NCBI GenBank assembly: GCA_944474755.1
Contig: OX104114.1
Coordinates: 84,368,623-84,432,622 of the forward strand
From: Limnoperna fortunei
Lineage: Eukaryota > Mollusca > Bivalvia > Mytilida > Modiolidae
Direction of reading: 5' to 3'
DNA: 64,000 nt
Shown: positions 24,801 through 39,800 of the stretch, in pieces
How the letters are laid out: each line of letters starts with the position of its first letter
Numbering within the stretch: position 1 is the first letter of the stretch
Notes under the pieces: generated by a model
What the model was told of the DNA's origin: nothing
What the model saw: only the letters and a program-made list of their open reading frames with translations
Databases searched by the model: none
Translations under genes and position numbers: made by a program

Positions 24801-27800
24801 CAAAAGCTAATAAAGATATCCAAATAGCATTTAATTCCAAAAAATTTATATGTTCTAAGGCTTCAGATTCTGACCATAAACCATGAACTAGTTTATTTCC
24901 ACACCAAGCACCCCAACCAGAGTTGCTTGTGTCTGTAAAAATGGTGCAATAAATAGGATCAAGTTCAATAGATCGACCATTATGTTTCTGAATATTGTTG
25001 ATCCACCACCTACTCTCAGTCTTTCCACTTTCAGTTAGACAAATTGCACCTTCAAAAGAATTCTGTATTCTTAAACCATTAATTTTCTCAGTCTCTAGTT
25101 GCCTATAGTAAAACTTTCTTATAAAACTGCTGGAAAAGCTGAAACATACATGCCTATCAACTAGCGAGTTTTCTTATAGAAACCTTACTTTTAGAAAGCA
25201 CAAACATACTGGCCAATAGTATTTTATCAACTTTTTCAGTATGTAAACAAATAGTCATAGTCTCTGTATTCCATAAAAACCCTAAATATAAAATCTGACG
25301 ACTAGGTTGAAGCTGAGACTTTTTTTGGTTGATGGTAAATCTTAAAGATTCCAACATTTGTATAGTACATAAGACATTAATTGTTAAAACAAGAACTCTT
25401 GTCCTCCCCTACAATTATGGAATCATCAATATAAGACGAAAATCTGATCCCAAGCTGACGTAAATAAGATATTGGAACTTTAATCATTTTAGTAAATATC
25501 CTTGGAACTGTCTTAAGCCCTAAACATAAACAGATGAATTCATAAAGCTTATTATTCCACTGAAAACGAAGGTATTTTCTATCCTTTTTATCTATGAAAA
25601 TATAAAGATAAGCATCAGTCAAATCTAAAGAACATAAAAAATCATTTTTATTTAACATTCTTTTCAAAGTTTCAATTGTTTCCATCTTAAAGTGATGATA
25701 CTTGACAAACTCGTTTAATTTTCTTAAATTAATAACTGGTCTCCAATCACCATTCTTTTTATGAACCAGAAATAAATTAGATAAAAACTGACCATGTTCA
25801 GCCTCCACCTCAATAATAGCTCCTTTTTCCAATAACTTGTTTACTTCATTAGAAATAAGATCAGACTGCTCCACAGACCATGTGGGGATTCTAGGCTGGA
25901 AGTTCTGTATAGGAAAACTATCAAATTCAATTTGATAGCCCATGACAGTTTGTAAAATCCAAGGGTCAGAAGTGAGCTCTTGCCATTTATTAAAACAAGA
26001 AGAAATTTTACCTACAGAACTAATATTTACCTGATTTATTTCTGTACCAGACTGCCATTGGACTGCTTGGGGTTTTTTGGAATAGCATTTCCAAATTCCT
26101 TGGTCTGTTTTCCTGAGAAAAAGTACCAGATTGGCGAAAATTACTAAATGTTCTATTAGATTGATTTGTTCAAAACTTGCCACCTGAACCTCTCATTCTC
26201 AAAGAGCCTCTATTTCTGAAGCCCCCACGAAAATTAACAAAATTTCTAGTATTACCCTGCAGCTTATTTTTTATCTTATTAGTTTTAAAAATATTGTCTA
26301 AAGATTGTGGCAAATTATCCCCAAACAAAAGGGTAGAAAGTGGCTGTGTCTGCCTACAAACATTCCTGTAGGATGGTTTAATGTAAGGCCTTAAAGTAAA
26401 CCTACGCCTCATACTGAGTTCATATGAACTAAATCCCAACAGAGTTAAAGCATAAAATAAATTTTCATGACTCTTTTTTTAAATCAAAAGCAGAATTATT
26501 CTGCCTACTATACACAATGTCATTGATTACTGTAGTGAGAGCAGACATACCACCCACTAAGTATTTCTGAATATTCTGCAAAGCCAAATCATTGGATCTG
26601 TTTAATCTATTTAAATCATACCATAGCTCCTCGTTCACTTTAGGAACGACAAGTAGATTGCAATTTTGAGGCCGTGGGAATTTTCTAGAATTTTTTCTAA
26701 TTTTTCAACTTCTGGTTTTTTGCTACAGACAAGATTAACTTGCAGCTAAACCCTCAAGAACAGGTGGGGAAGTTTTCTCAGTATCTCCGCATTGGAATTC
26801 TGTAAAATAAAAAAACCCAGAGTCCTCATTGATACAAACTAACTGTTCATTAGCAGTCTTTTTATTGTCATCAACAAAGTCAGGGTTATACATAGGTATC
26901 ATCCTGAACAAACTCCGATAAATCTGAGGGTTGAATATTATATAAACCATCATCACAATCATAACTAGACTCATCATCATTTTCTACGACAGGAAAATCG
27001 TGCCCATCACTAAACCTACTATGCTTAGAGTTGATAGGGGCCTAAACATTACCATATGAAGAGGCTAGTATAGTCCTCTTCCTTGTGGAGCTTACATCAT
27101 CCACAACTTCAGTTTCGGACCAGAAAAATTGCCTTCTATCGTCTCCATTAGCACTGAAAGTTCTAATCAATGGTTTACCCGTTAAATTTTGAGGCATTTG
27201 ACGTTCCCCAAGTTGAACAACATTAGAGGAATGGAACTGAGGTATTTGACGTCCCTCGCCAGTCTTACCCATATTTTTCAAACGAGGTATTTTACGTTCC
27301 TCTTTGACTGGCTCTGTCCCTACCGCAGCATCAGTAGTACTAAAAATATTTAACTGATCCGAGAAATGCACGTTCTTAACTGGAGCACTACACAGCTTAG
27401 TTGCCGTACACTATACACTGGTATTGTTCCCGGTACTAGTAAAACCGGAAGTATTAAATTTCATACCCCTTGTGTCATATAAAGGTATAGCAGTGTAATA
27501 AACTTGAGAGTTATCCTCTGAATCAAAACCTTTTGAAGGTTTAATAATTAAACTAGAAACATTTGATTCCTCAATATTATGAACGGCCTCATGCTTATCA
27601 ACCATAGTATCTATTTCTGTGTCGCTTATGTCACTAAGCAAAACGTGATCATCGACAAGAATCGTAGTCTTGTATTTATCTTTTATCTTTTTAGTTTTAC
27701 CCATACTTAGCTGTTAAAGAATAATAAAATCCAACCACTAAAGATATCCACGAGGCGTAAAACACTAAGGCACTGCGAAAAAATTGACGGATTTACCTGT

Positions 27801-30800
27801 GCAATGTGATTATATACCGGGGTGGCACGGGATACTAGTGCGGGTAGAAGGGTTCATTTTGGCTTGTACTTAGCTATAAAACGTGAGGCGACACTAGGGG
27901 TACTTGAGAAACTACATAATGACTCTGAAATGCGGAAATATATTGATTAAGAATTGCAAGTTTTCCTTAAGTTCCGGGGTTCTCTCGGGGTACTCCCCAA
28001 ATAAAAACTGGATGCCATGATATAGCTGAAAAATTACTGAAACACCATTCAATACAAAACAAAAAAACAAAACAAACATTAACACTCTTTTAGGTGAACA
28101 GTTTATGGATCTGCTACATTTGGAAAGCAACAATGATTTATTTATGTCAGTACAAAACTTTATTTGATTAAAATACAAAAAAACCCTAAACAATTTTTTT
28201 TTCATTTGTAGGGCAGGTTTGATGATATACAATACACATTATATTAAAATACTTGTTACAGTATAGTTTGGGAAAAAATTGTGTTGATAAATGTACTTAC
28301 CAAGTTCTCAAATTCTGGGTAACCCATAATTTCTAAGATTTATGGCCTGGGAACTTGTTTGTTTTCACCAACTCTGTATATCAGTATAGTTCTGTAATGC
28401 ATTTAATAATAGTTGTATATTCACCATTTGTTCTTGAATGAAATCTGGAAGTTTGGACATCAGAGTATATACTGAAATAATTACAACTGATACTTACTGG
28501 TAGCATTCTGAAAAGTTATTAATAATGATGTGAAGCTACTTTTGTCTGTTCTGGGACTAAGATATCATCTAATGATTTCCTTTAATTAAGCAGAATTTAA
28601 GCTAGAGATCTATTTTACTTTATGAATATGGCTTCACATCTGTATGGCTGTGCGAAATATTTCAGGATTGAATGAATTTAGAAAAGGGGGTTGTTTACAA
28701 ATACATGCAAAGCAGGACATCGATGTCGTTGAGACACATTTTCTTATGATTGTGGACAAGATGATTTCTTACGATTATGGACAAGATGATTTCTTACGAT
28801 TATGGACAAGATGATTTCTTACGATTATGGACAAGATGAATATGCTTGAATGTACTGGTTTAGAGTTTTCTTTAAAATTAAGAATGACCTACAGTGTAAA
28901 CAATTTCGATTATAACAATAATTTTATGTTTATTTTTGTAGATTCTGGGATATTTTTGCAAACATTCCTCGAGAGAGGAAGACACAAGATGTACATGAAC
29001 GTGGCAGTCTACGGTTTATCAAAGTTATCACATATGGATTTCTGTTCCTTTTGTTGCTTGTATCATTAGTGTTCCAGAAAATTAGCCTGATGTTACTTGT
29101 GAATAGACAAAGTAGAACAGTTCCAGATGATTTAAAAACTCCTGAAATTATCACCAAATTCCATACGGTATGTATTTTGGAAGATAAATTGGTGTGTAAA
29201 TAGCATTGGTTATTATCTAATAAAAATACATAACATATTAGAATTGACATCTAGTGTAATATTTTTGTAGTCAGAATATTACGGCTTTAGCCTTGCTCTT
29301 ACAGTTATCCAACAAGAATTTAGGCTATATTGTTTAATCAGTATTAAGAATATTTAACTGTATCATGTAGGTAAATTAAATATTCATAAAATGCAAATAA
29401 AGCATAAGTTTATTTGTCATAAAATATGAATGGCAATTTAGAACAAATTTCTGCTAATTAGGTAACAGGAGGCCTATCTGCATTCATGAAGGTAAGGCTT
29501 AATTTTGAAAATTGTTTGCCTTAGCCAGACTGGCATTAAAATGATTGGGTCAGTAGGTAGGGTGTTTTTTTTAATTGCCTTTCTTCTCCGAGTGTTTTTT
29601 TTTCCCCATTTTCCTTGCAACACCATAGTTTACATTTGATGTGCATTTTTTTTATGTCCCATGTGCAGAGCTGCCAACCCTTACTATTTTAGCGTAAGGC
29701 TTCCGATTTTTGCTTAAAAAATACGCCTTACGAATTAAGAAGAAAAACCTACGATTTTCAGTTTTCTGCGGTAAGAAAAATAAAAGTCCGGATTTTCCAT
29801 AGTCGTCACCGTCATTGGTTGGAATATGAGAAAAATCTAATCATACTCATTGTAACGTTTGAATAAAAGGTAAATACTATTAAATGTGAACCACGTGGTT
29901 ATCGATCGCGATCGTTTTGACGCTCTAGTAAGGAGCCAAAATGTCAGAAAAACGATCCATTCGCAAAACATCTCCAGCGGATGGGAGCATGCGGCCCAAA
30001 AACCCCTGCCTTACTATTTTTCATCTTATTGGGTTGGCAGCTCTGCATGTGGAAGTACACTTTATTTCAAAGCATCATCTTTAGTACAAAAAAACAATAA
30101 ATCTCAATACTTTTATTTTTGACATAAATTAATCTTTTGTTGATATGAAACAATGACATCAAATACATTTCTTTGTGTTATAGCTGCTGTTTGCACGAAA
30201 TGTTTTCACATTCATCATTTCTATCAATTATAAAATTTACATATTTAAGTTTTTTTATCGAAATTCCAAAGCCACTTTAGCAGGCTCCATAGTATCAGTT
30301 GTTTCATTATAATTTTGGGATTTTGAAAGCTCGACAAAACTACATCACATGGTTTACTTTCAAACACTGGTTTTTTTTACTGTCTACAATGTAATGGAAA
30401 ATTTCCTCCCTTGTATTGTTTATATCTTGTTGATATAAACAGTTTTGAACGCAACAGTCATTGTCAGATTTTATGAAAATCCTAGTAACCAGTTCAAAAG
30501 GAGCGTCTCCTTCAAGTTCCAAAAGTGATTTAAATATACATCGTTTGTTTAACTTCCATCAGCATGGCAGTTGGTTTTAATTTTCCATTAAAACAGAATT
30601 CTTCAATTTCTTGTTTTATATACCAGTATATAAGAACAGATGCTATATTTTAATTCAGACATGATGAAAGTGTCCACAAGTAAAGTACATGCCAAAAAAA
30701 AAGAAAAAAAAAAGAGCCACCCTGCCTCATTAAAAAAAATTGAAAAATGGCCTGAGAAGCAACAATTTCCTTTAAGAAAAAACAAGGAAAAAAAGACTCC

Positions 30801-33800
30801 TCCCTGCCTCATCAAAAAGTTTGAAAAATGGCCTGAGAAGCTAATTTTTTTTACAAGGCCTAAATATCGAATTGGATAAGCTTCAGAGACATTTATGCCA
30901 TGGGTAGTGTTTTGAGTAGAATCTATTATAAATAAACATAATTTTAAAAAATCCCAAAATACCCTTGTTTTTTTCATTTTTTTCTTATTTTAACTGAAAT
31001 GTATGATAATTATTAATAGAACTGGATATTCCCGTTGCTATGGTTAATAGTAAACAATATGGCGGAAATGCATATTTCTGTATTCTCTAGTTTTAACCAT
31101 TATCTAAGGAATTAATATACAACAAAATAAAATAAATAAATGTCTTGTCTTGTCTTTTATTGAAAATAGTGGATCAATGACAAATGACAAAAAACCAGCA
31201 GTTAATTTTATTGAACTCATTTTCAATGTCATTTTTATTGAAAATATTATTAAAGAAACTGACGCATATAAAAGCCTCCAAATACTTAAGAACACCTTGA
31301 CAAAAAAAGATGCCATGGACAAGGCCTAATAAATTGTTCATAGGTCTTTGCTTTTGAATGTTTTTATAGGTCATTGCTTCCAAATAGGGATTGACAGGAA
31401 ACCTTCCACAGACATGTACTGGTCAACAGATTCCTTTCTAAACACACCAATACTCTTTGTAAGAATGGCATGTGATCAATTCACACAAATTTTAAGGTAT
31501 TTGCATTTCTCCAATTCAACACACACTGGAACAACTTCCCGATCAACCCAACTTTATAAAGTAAACCCATCATTAGTTAAGGCCCCACCACTTTGTGGCG
31601 GACGCCCTATAGTGATCAGTGTGTCTGTCCATCTGTCTGAAACTTATCGTGTCCAGGCTGTAACTTTTTTATCTTTAGATTTAGCCTTTTGATATTTGGA
31701 ATGTGGGTAGATAATATCAAGACAATGTGTCGCATACCATGGTTAATCACCTTTGACCTTGAACTTTGACCTTAATAAGGTCACATTATTGCTTTCTGCG
31801 GAACAAATTCATGTCCGTGCTGTAATTTTTATCTTTCGAGGTAGGCTTTTAATATTTGGAATGTGGGTAGATAATATCAAGGCAATGTGTTGCATACCAT
31901 GGTTGCTGACCTTTGACCTTAAACTTTGACCTTATGGTTACATTATTGCTTTATTAATGACAAAATCATGTCTGGGCTGTAACTTTTTTATTTTTCGTGG
32001 TAGGCTTTTGATATTTGGAATGTGGGTAGATAATATTAATATGTGTGGCATACCATGGTTGTTGACCTTTGACCTTGACCTTAGGGTCCGCGGGGTACCA
32101 TCTCACTAATATCTAGTTTTCAATGTGAATATAATCCTAGATGCAATATAACCATTGATGAATCCATGATTTTTTTTAAGGGGTTCAATTACATGCCTCA
32201 AAACTAGTAAGAAAGTGGAAGCATTTATTACAATGAAATCTATTCAGTCTAAAATGCAAACACATTAGCAACTCCTCAAACACATTAGCAACAAGTATTT
32301 ATAGTACAAAGGTGTACTGAGGGTTCCAGTTTAGCTGGTACAGGCTACCACATTTGTACTGACAAATTTTTCACAACCCTAGAACTACATAGATCTGTGG
32401 GAGAACAGCTGTATATGGTTGTCTTGTTGCTTCTACATTGAAGGACAAGACGTCAGTCTATGTACTTTCTACTATACATGATTCATACATGTAACCCATG
32501 TTGAGCATGAAGTTGATGTTGACAGTCAGCTCAGTAGGCTGCATTTGACTGCCCTAATGCTGTAGCAGACTATACATGCAACATGTCTGGGGTTTACAAT
32601 GCTGACCAATACATCCAGTATTATTACTGTTACAATTATATGACTCAGAAGTGGTCAGAGAATGCATTTTTTGCTGTGTTGGAGATGGCATAGTAAATGC
32701 TTTACGATTTGACTCCTTTAGCGACCATCCATCTACCACTTTCATAGAGTTCTCATTGGCTGTTGCCAAAGAACTTGTTGCCGATTAATGCACAAATAAT
32801 AGCAAAGGAAGACCATCTGCAGTTCCTAGTGAAACGTGACTTATACAGAGACACATTCCTGTCCTGTTAATTAAGTACATGTTTCATCTGTGTTATTTCC
32901 GACACAGATATGGTATGCAAGACTTTGGCAAACAAATAAAATATGGGTGTTCTGTCCGTGGCACGCACCTGTGTCTGCCTAAATGCTTTGCAAGGTTCCA
33001 TACAGTGAAATTTCTACAATTTAATATTGTTATGTTCCTCATCATTTTTTGACAATTAATTTTTACAATTTCTTGTTCTTGTTTGTTGGTTTTTTTTTGT
33101 TAAAATATATTGAAATCCTTCTTCTGATGTTTCTTTATACACTTACACTTTTAATAAATAGAAATTGAAGATTTTAATTAGAATCCTAATGCACATTTCA
33201 TTCATGCAGGAACAACACTGGATTTCTGCTAATTGTTGGTAAGTGCACATAGGAAAATACTGTCTTCCTTGGTTCTGTTTTTCTCCATATCTGATCTGTA
33301 AATACCAATATAACTGTATACAGCTAAAAACAACATGATGTACATAATTAAAATTTGAGACCTATATGCCATTAATAAGATAAAAATATAAATATTTATA
33401 TATATATAATAAAAACAAAATAAAATTAAAATTAAAAAAAAACCCAAAACATTGTATAGTAATTTCTGTTCAATTTGATGACCATTAAAACTAAATCATT
33501 TTCTGGTCAAGCAAAAAATACTAACAGTAAGTAGACAGCAGTAATGGGACATTTGTTTATATTATTATTTATTTCTTTTTTTTTTCAAAATAATTTTTGG
33601 AAGTTGTTTTTCTGACATATTTTGAGACTAAATATTCCTTCGCCTTTTTGTATTGTCATTCTTAAAATGCAATGGGTGTTTATAACACACTTGACAAAAA
33701 TAAATATTCAAACTGCATGACCAAATGATCAAAATTATGCATTTAGTGATACTTAACATTGCCAATATTGTCGAATACACACAATAAATAAAGACAAATT

Positions 33801-36800
33801 TTACTTGGCAAATGTAAACAAATTCGTAAACATCATGGCTGCCGTAAAGTGAACTCGTTACAATTTTCATCGATCTTGATAAAACTAGTCAAAATTGTAC
33901 CAGTACATAAAATGGTTATTTATCCAAATGGACTGTTTGAAAATGCATGCATGTTTAAGTTTAAGCGGTAAAAAAATGTATTAAGAAAAATTTTGAGTGT
34001 TAAATTGAATCCATCGCACTTGTATATATTCACGATCTTGCTGTCCACACTTCTTATAGCTACATTTGGTACAATAAACAACAAAAAATAATACAGAGAT
34101 GTTAAGAACGGAAAGACATTATTTAAATAACGTGTGGTAATTTTTATTACGATATGTTACCAAACTACAGAGATACTTATGTTTTTCACGGAGCCTCATG
34201 TGAGGTTGAGCACATGGCTAATTAATTCAGGACACAGAAAATGTGTGCTAGAATCAAACATGGGCCACGGAAACTCATCGAAAAAAACAATTCAGTTATA
34301 AAAGTGTTAAGCATGAAAACTTGAATAAGTATAGAGCAAATCATTTTGGAAATTTGGAAAACGTGTTTTAAGACCACTAAACACAGATAAGGTTCAAAAT
34401 GCCATTGAATAGTTGCAATTTTGTTTTAATTTTTACTACAGCAACTTCTTTTACCAACAATAAAGTGAATTAAATATATGAAAGAGATTTTTCCAATGAT
34501 AACTCTGAAACCTGTTATCCAAAATCTTACACTGAATAAAAAGCAAATTTAGAGGACAAAATGTGAGGTGGAGCTTGGAGTATTGTGATCCTACTCACTA
34601 AGAGTTCTTTAATATTTATGTTTTCAGGACGAAGATATCTACCACAGTGCAAAATACCTACTGTTATTGCTGGCAGTGTGTATTCCCTATATATTGACAG
34701 TACTGAGCAGTATCCTGAAGGTTCTCTTTGGGAATCTACGAGCACCTAACAAAAGTACCTACATTGCAGTAAGTTGCAACAGCTGTTACAAAATAGAGAG
34801 TTTCAAATACATATATACACTAGGGAAAAAAAGCAATGCAACTTTAGTTTTGTTGCACTATTGCCATCACTTGGTGTCCATCATTTGTAAACTTTCATTT
34901 TAATCATCTTCTTGAGAACTAATGTACAGAATCTGGCAGAAACTTGGCAGAAATATTCCTCACAAGGTCCACTCTGTTGTTACCTTATTTCTGATTCATT
35001 TACATACATGGTCACCTTTGCCACTTCTTGTTTCTGATTGGCTGAATTTAAAAAAAAACAACCCTTTTTTCAAGAACTGCTGAGTGAATTGAAACCATAC
35101 TTAGCAGATAAGTCCTAAACAGTGTTGTTTCTTTGGTGCTAATCAGATATTCAGTATGGCTGTAAAGGAGGTCAAAGGTTACATAGAAATCCTATGACAA
35201 TTGACAATTTTCTCTTCTTTGCAAGAATATATAATCTTCAGAAAGTAGAAGTCCAAATGTTTTGTAACTTCGTATAAATAATGTATGAAAGGTTAACTAC
35301 AAAGATGACCTCATTTCTTCTTGATCTGAAAGGAAACATGGATCCATTGGGAAATCCTTGTTTCTGATTGGCTGACATTTTAAAAATCTCCTTTAATAGT
35401 GCAATTTAAAATGTTTTTTTAACTTGGTACAAATGATATATGTGAGGTCCTTATGTCAGGTTTTACATTACATCTTGATTAGACTTCCGACATTGGTCTA
35501 CAGGGGCAATCGCTGTTTGTGATTCACTGACATTTTAAAAAACTTCTTCACTGAAAGTATTTTAACTTGGTATATATGATTTCAGAAGTTCTTTTTAAAA
35601 TTTCTCCTTTCATTTTAATCAGATTAAAAAAACATGGCCACCATGGGCTATTCTTGCTGCCTATTGGCTGCAATTGATAAAATCTTCTCTTTTAAAAGTT
35701 CAAAGGTTTTCTAACTTGGTACAATTAATGTATTAGAGGTTCTCTACAAGATTTCTCATTTAATTATGATAAACTTTAATATGGCACTCCTCAATTATTT
35801 TCTGACATATAAAAGATCTTGTATTCCCTTAGTCCAGATGTTTTTTTTATCTTGTTATAAATAATGTCTGTATGGTCTTATTAAAATATACCTTGTATCA
35901 TTGTGATCAGATAAAAAACTTAGCCTTCATGAGCTTTCTTGTTTCTGATTGGCTTAAATCGACATTGTTGTCTCCTCTGAAACTACAAACCCCAATAGAT
36001 TAAAAATGCCCTCACCCCATACCAACTGAACTATAAAGATTTCAGGACTGAATTATTTTTGCTCTAGGTAAGTGATGCAGGGTCTTTTGAGTTTCTAGTT
36101 TAATTGTAGATAGTACGTATTTATAATTTCACACCTGGCAGCCTTCATGCAGTATCTTGTGAATACCAGATGAAAATACACTAGTTTTGGTCCACACTGT
36201 ATCGTTCTGACATATGTCATGACATACTGTCAAGCATGTCAAGATCACAATATCCAGCATACATAGTCACTGGTCAGACATAGGGAACAGTATTCAGTTT
36301 ACAGATTAAAATATTTTATGATATGTTAGAGATGTCACAGAATTGCAAGTTTGGGCACATCATAAAATTAGGTATTCCTAAAACAGCAACTACAGTCTCG
36401 TGCCAAAAGTATTAGCGGAAAAATGGCCGACGTCATCTTGGAGTTATCTCGCCTTGAATAGTAAAACAAGCAAAAAATATTAAAATAAATCTGTGACCTT
36501 AATATTTTGTTAGGTGTCCCTGGGATCTTATGCAAGCCAAAACTCTCCTTGGAATGGAATTATATAAGTTTTGTACATATTCAACCGTGAAGTTTTGCCA
36601 GATGTCAAAAATAGCATCAAACAGTTCCTGGGGTTTTGTTATTCTCATAACACGTATTTGTAGAGTTCTTTTAATTCTAAGCCAACAGTTTTCTATTATA
36701 TTTATGTCCGGAGATTGGGCCCGCCATACCATACCATGGATATTATTTTCATGCTTGTAACGTTCCACATGGCGTTGTCATCTTGGAAAGTGTAGGAATC

Positions 36801-39800
36801 GTCGGGGAAATGACGGTCTATAACTGGCCATAACTGATCATCAAGTATTGAAATATATTTCTGGGCATTTATACTTCCATCGACCTTACAAAGAGTACCG
36901 ACACCAAACCAAGTGATGCAACCCCATACCATAACAGAAACCTTAGGCACACACTCTGCATACATGCATTCTGGACGATACGCTTCATGGGACGATCTCC
37001 ACACATATACACGGTTGTTTTGGCCTATAACTATTTGAGATTCATCACTAAATATAACATGTCTCCAGTTATCATTCACAGTCCATCTTCTTTTCTGTAA
37101 ACACCATGTTATCCACTTCCTTCTATTCGCCTCTTTGACAACCATCCGTTTTTTCACAACTCACCGGTAAATCTGATTCTTGTGCAAAAATCTCTGGACA
37201 GTCCTCGCACTAACACGGTTTTCACCATTTCCAACATTAAATTCGGTGGTAATATCCTTTAGAGCTTTTCCGCGATGCCTTTTCACCAGACGCTTCAATC
37301 GGGATTCGACACTTTTCTTGGACGTCCAGAACGATGGCCTATTTCAAAACTTTTCCGTGCTTTATAAGTTTTCAAAATCGATCTGCAGGTACTCTCAGGT
37401 ATTCCCAACATCCTAAATATTTCACTTATTCTATATCCATCAGACTTTAAATTGACGATCACTTCTTTCTTGTCCGGTGACAATTCTTTTGATTTGCGAC
37501 CCATGTTTATTTACATCAAAAATATTACAATGTAATAGTTTATTGCAGACGATTTTTACGTCATCGATTTGGAATGCTTTCAAGTACACGGGGAAGTAAA
37601 AATCGCAAGATAATTGGTATCAAAAAATAAAACCAAAACAGCGCGAAGTGAAATATCTAAAAACGTCGGCCATTTTTCTGCGAATACTTTTGGCACGAGA
37701 CTGTAGCTTAAACCACAAATATTGGAAATCAAATGATCTGAAGTATATTAAATTATGACTTTGGTTTGAATAGTGTGTAATTGTATATTGGTAAAAGGAT
37801 CCCAGAGTTGAAATAACAAAATTGTCTGAGCGATGATAAGCTGATTTTTTTCTTGCCCTGAAAATATGAATAATTATCATCTAAAAGCAGTATGATCATA
37901 AGAGGTATGTTTTTTTTTCAGTCTGTATTAATGGAAGGTGCCCATTCAGTAGGACTGAGCTACCTGGTATTCAGATATTTAGGACATATGCATGCTGCCC
38001 GAGGAATAATGGTCATAAGTGCAACTTGTATTTTACCCAGCATTCTTAAGCCATTTTTTGCCAAGGATGACAATGATCCTAGTAGCAGAGGTGTTCTTAG
38101 GTTTTTCAAGAAAGTAGGATCACTTCTTGCTGATTTTACAGCCATTGCAATACAGATTTCTGTAATTCCTCTTGTACTTAGGATTGAAATTCTCGATGAA
38201 GCAGTTCATACAAATGATGCAGAAACAATTCTTCAGATTATATTCTGTTTTCTCCTCTGCTCATTTTCCTGGTGGGAAAATTTCATGGATGATCGAGCAT
38301 TTGGAGCTAGCAAAGGATTCCTTCAACAGTTTATACTCCAGATAAAATTTGACTTACAGGAAAGTAGACCTTATGTCACAATGGTAACCTCCGTTTTTAA
38401 AATCGGAATTACAATATTGATGGCGTATGTTTTAAGTGATGATCTCAGCCTGGATGTCATTAAGGCTGCGGCAACCTTAACCAAGCCTCGCTATGAAAAC
38501 CTTTTGAGTTCAATTTACACCAATTTCTATTATAACAAAGTCAAGGACTACACATCAATAATATGTCTTACTGTAGGATCATATGTAGCATATTATATTG
38601 CGTACACTATTTGTAGGCTAAGAATGCAGATTGTTTCATTTTCCGTGGCCGCCTTAATTTCCACTCCCATTTCGGTAGGCGTTGTTGTGTTGGACTGCCA
38701 CAGGAAACACACAATACTCTATCCTTTTACTAAAGAGGAATTATACTGCTACTCGCCGTCAACGCTGACTGTATACGATCAAACACATTGGTACCATTTC
38801 CTGATTGGCATAATGTGGTTGTTATCTATGTACTGGATAGCAAGACATATCTGGTTCCCGAACCAAGAAAGACTGGCTAAAATTGACAGGTTTGTAATTT
38901 AATCACTTCATTGAAAAGATGCTGCTAAAATATATTATCCTTGATTTCTTGATATAAACTGTTAACATATATATAGGTTTCTTTTAGTCAAAAATTGAGC
39001 GATGACTTGTTATAAGTATTTTAAAATGATATTTTTATCTACTAAATTTGCATTTTTTACCTGGATACCTTTTTTTACCTCGTTACTTTGCAACTATAAC
39101 AGATATAGAAACTGTACTTTATCTTACAGTGTTATTCAAAACTAAAAGTAACCTGAGTATTTTGGAGAAAACAATGCATATAAAAACATTCCTTTACAGG
39201 TATTACCAGCTATTTCAAATTGTATGTGATTGGGTTATTATCCACTGTAGAACAATACACCCATATGTATGACCAGATAGTATATTGTTTTACGTAATTG
39301 TCTTGAGTATTTTACAACATTGTGTATATTTTGTCAGATTGTATGTAAACCCTATGTACTGCAGTATACTGTTAGAACAACACTTACTAATGAACAGAAA
39401 ACGACATAATAAAAGAATAAGGCGAGAATTTAAGGAAGGGATTTCAGATCCGTCCTACAGGTATGCCTCTAAATGAGGTGTAGCAATATTTATATACATT
39501 TTTATCATGAAAACATTGCTGTTAAACATTAGAAATGCAAGTAAATTTATGTCTAGGGTACAAAGATCTTATCGCATCCAGTTCAAATCAGGAGTTATAA
39601 TACGAAAATCAATTGCCAAGAGTGAATATTGAAATGTTATACCTATTATCAGACACGATGTATTATCCTGTTCATTACATTGACAACTATTTCATATGTC
39701 ATCGAAAACTTGGAGGAACTTTGTTTTGAATGTTCTTACAATGTTTGCTATAGAGGTCGTTAAGGACATACATTGTGACATCACTTCCAGGGAGTTAAAG

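Larger units (their letters stand above)
23186..27923 (-). mobile_element. DIRS-like (tyrosine recombinase) retrotransposon, degenerate
   Basis: Inverted terminal repeats of about 135 bp frame the element: 23186-23318 (AGTAGTTTCTCGAGTACCCC, TAGTGTCGCCTCACG ...) and its inverse at 27784-27923. Reading on the minus strand the order is gag-like, reverse transcriptase, RNase H, tyrosine recombinase. This order and the inverted ends define DIRS-like elements, which integrate by a tyrosine recombinase and normally make no target duplication. Several frames are broken. It lies in intron 8, antisense to the gene. Confidence 0.85.

Noticed and set aside
28746..28840. CRISPR-like repeat array
   Set aside because: The units are contiguous with no unique spacers, and the genome is eukaryotic; it is a minisatellite.
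33210..33238. 29-bp candidate micro-exon (EQHWISANC) with CATGCAG acceptor and GTAAGT donor between exons 9 and 10
   Set aside because: Exons 9 and 10 already join in phase 0; adding 29 bp would shift exon 10 into a frame with an early stop.
37892..37921. ATG at 37892 as the start of an independent membrane protein
   Set aside because: These codons precede a strong splice acceptor; the frame is simply exon 11 extended into the intron.
39200..39272. Candidate alternative exon after exon 11 (YYQLFQIVCDWVIIHC) starting at a TTTACAG acceptor
   Set aside because: The phase would fit, but the frame reaches a stop without a good donor. Exon 12 gives the conserved chitin synthase sequence instead.
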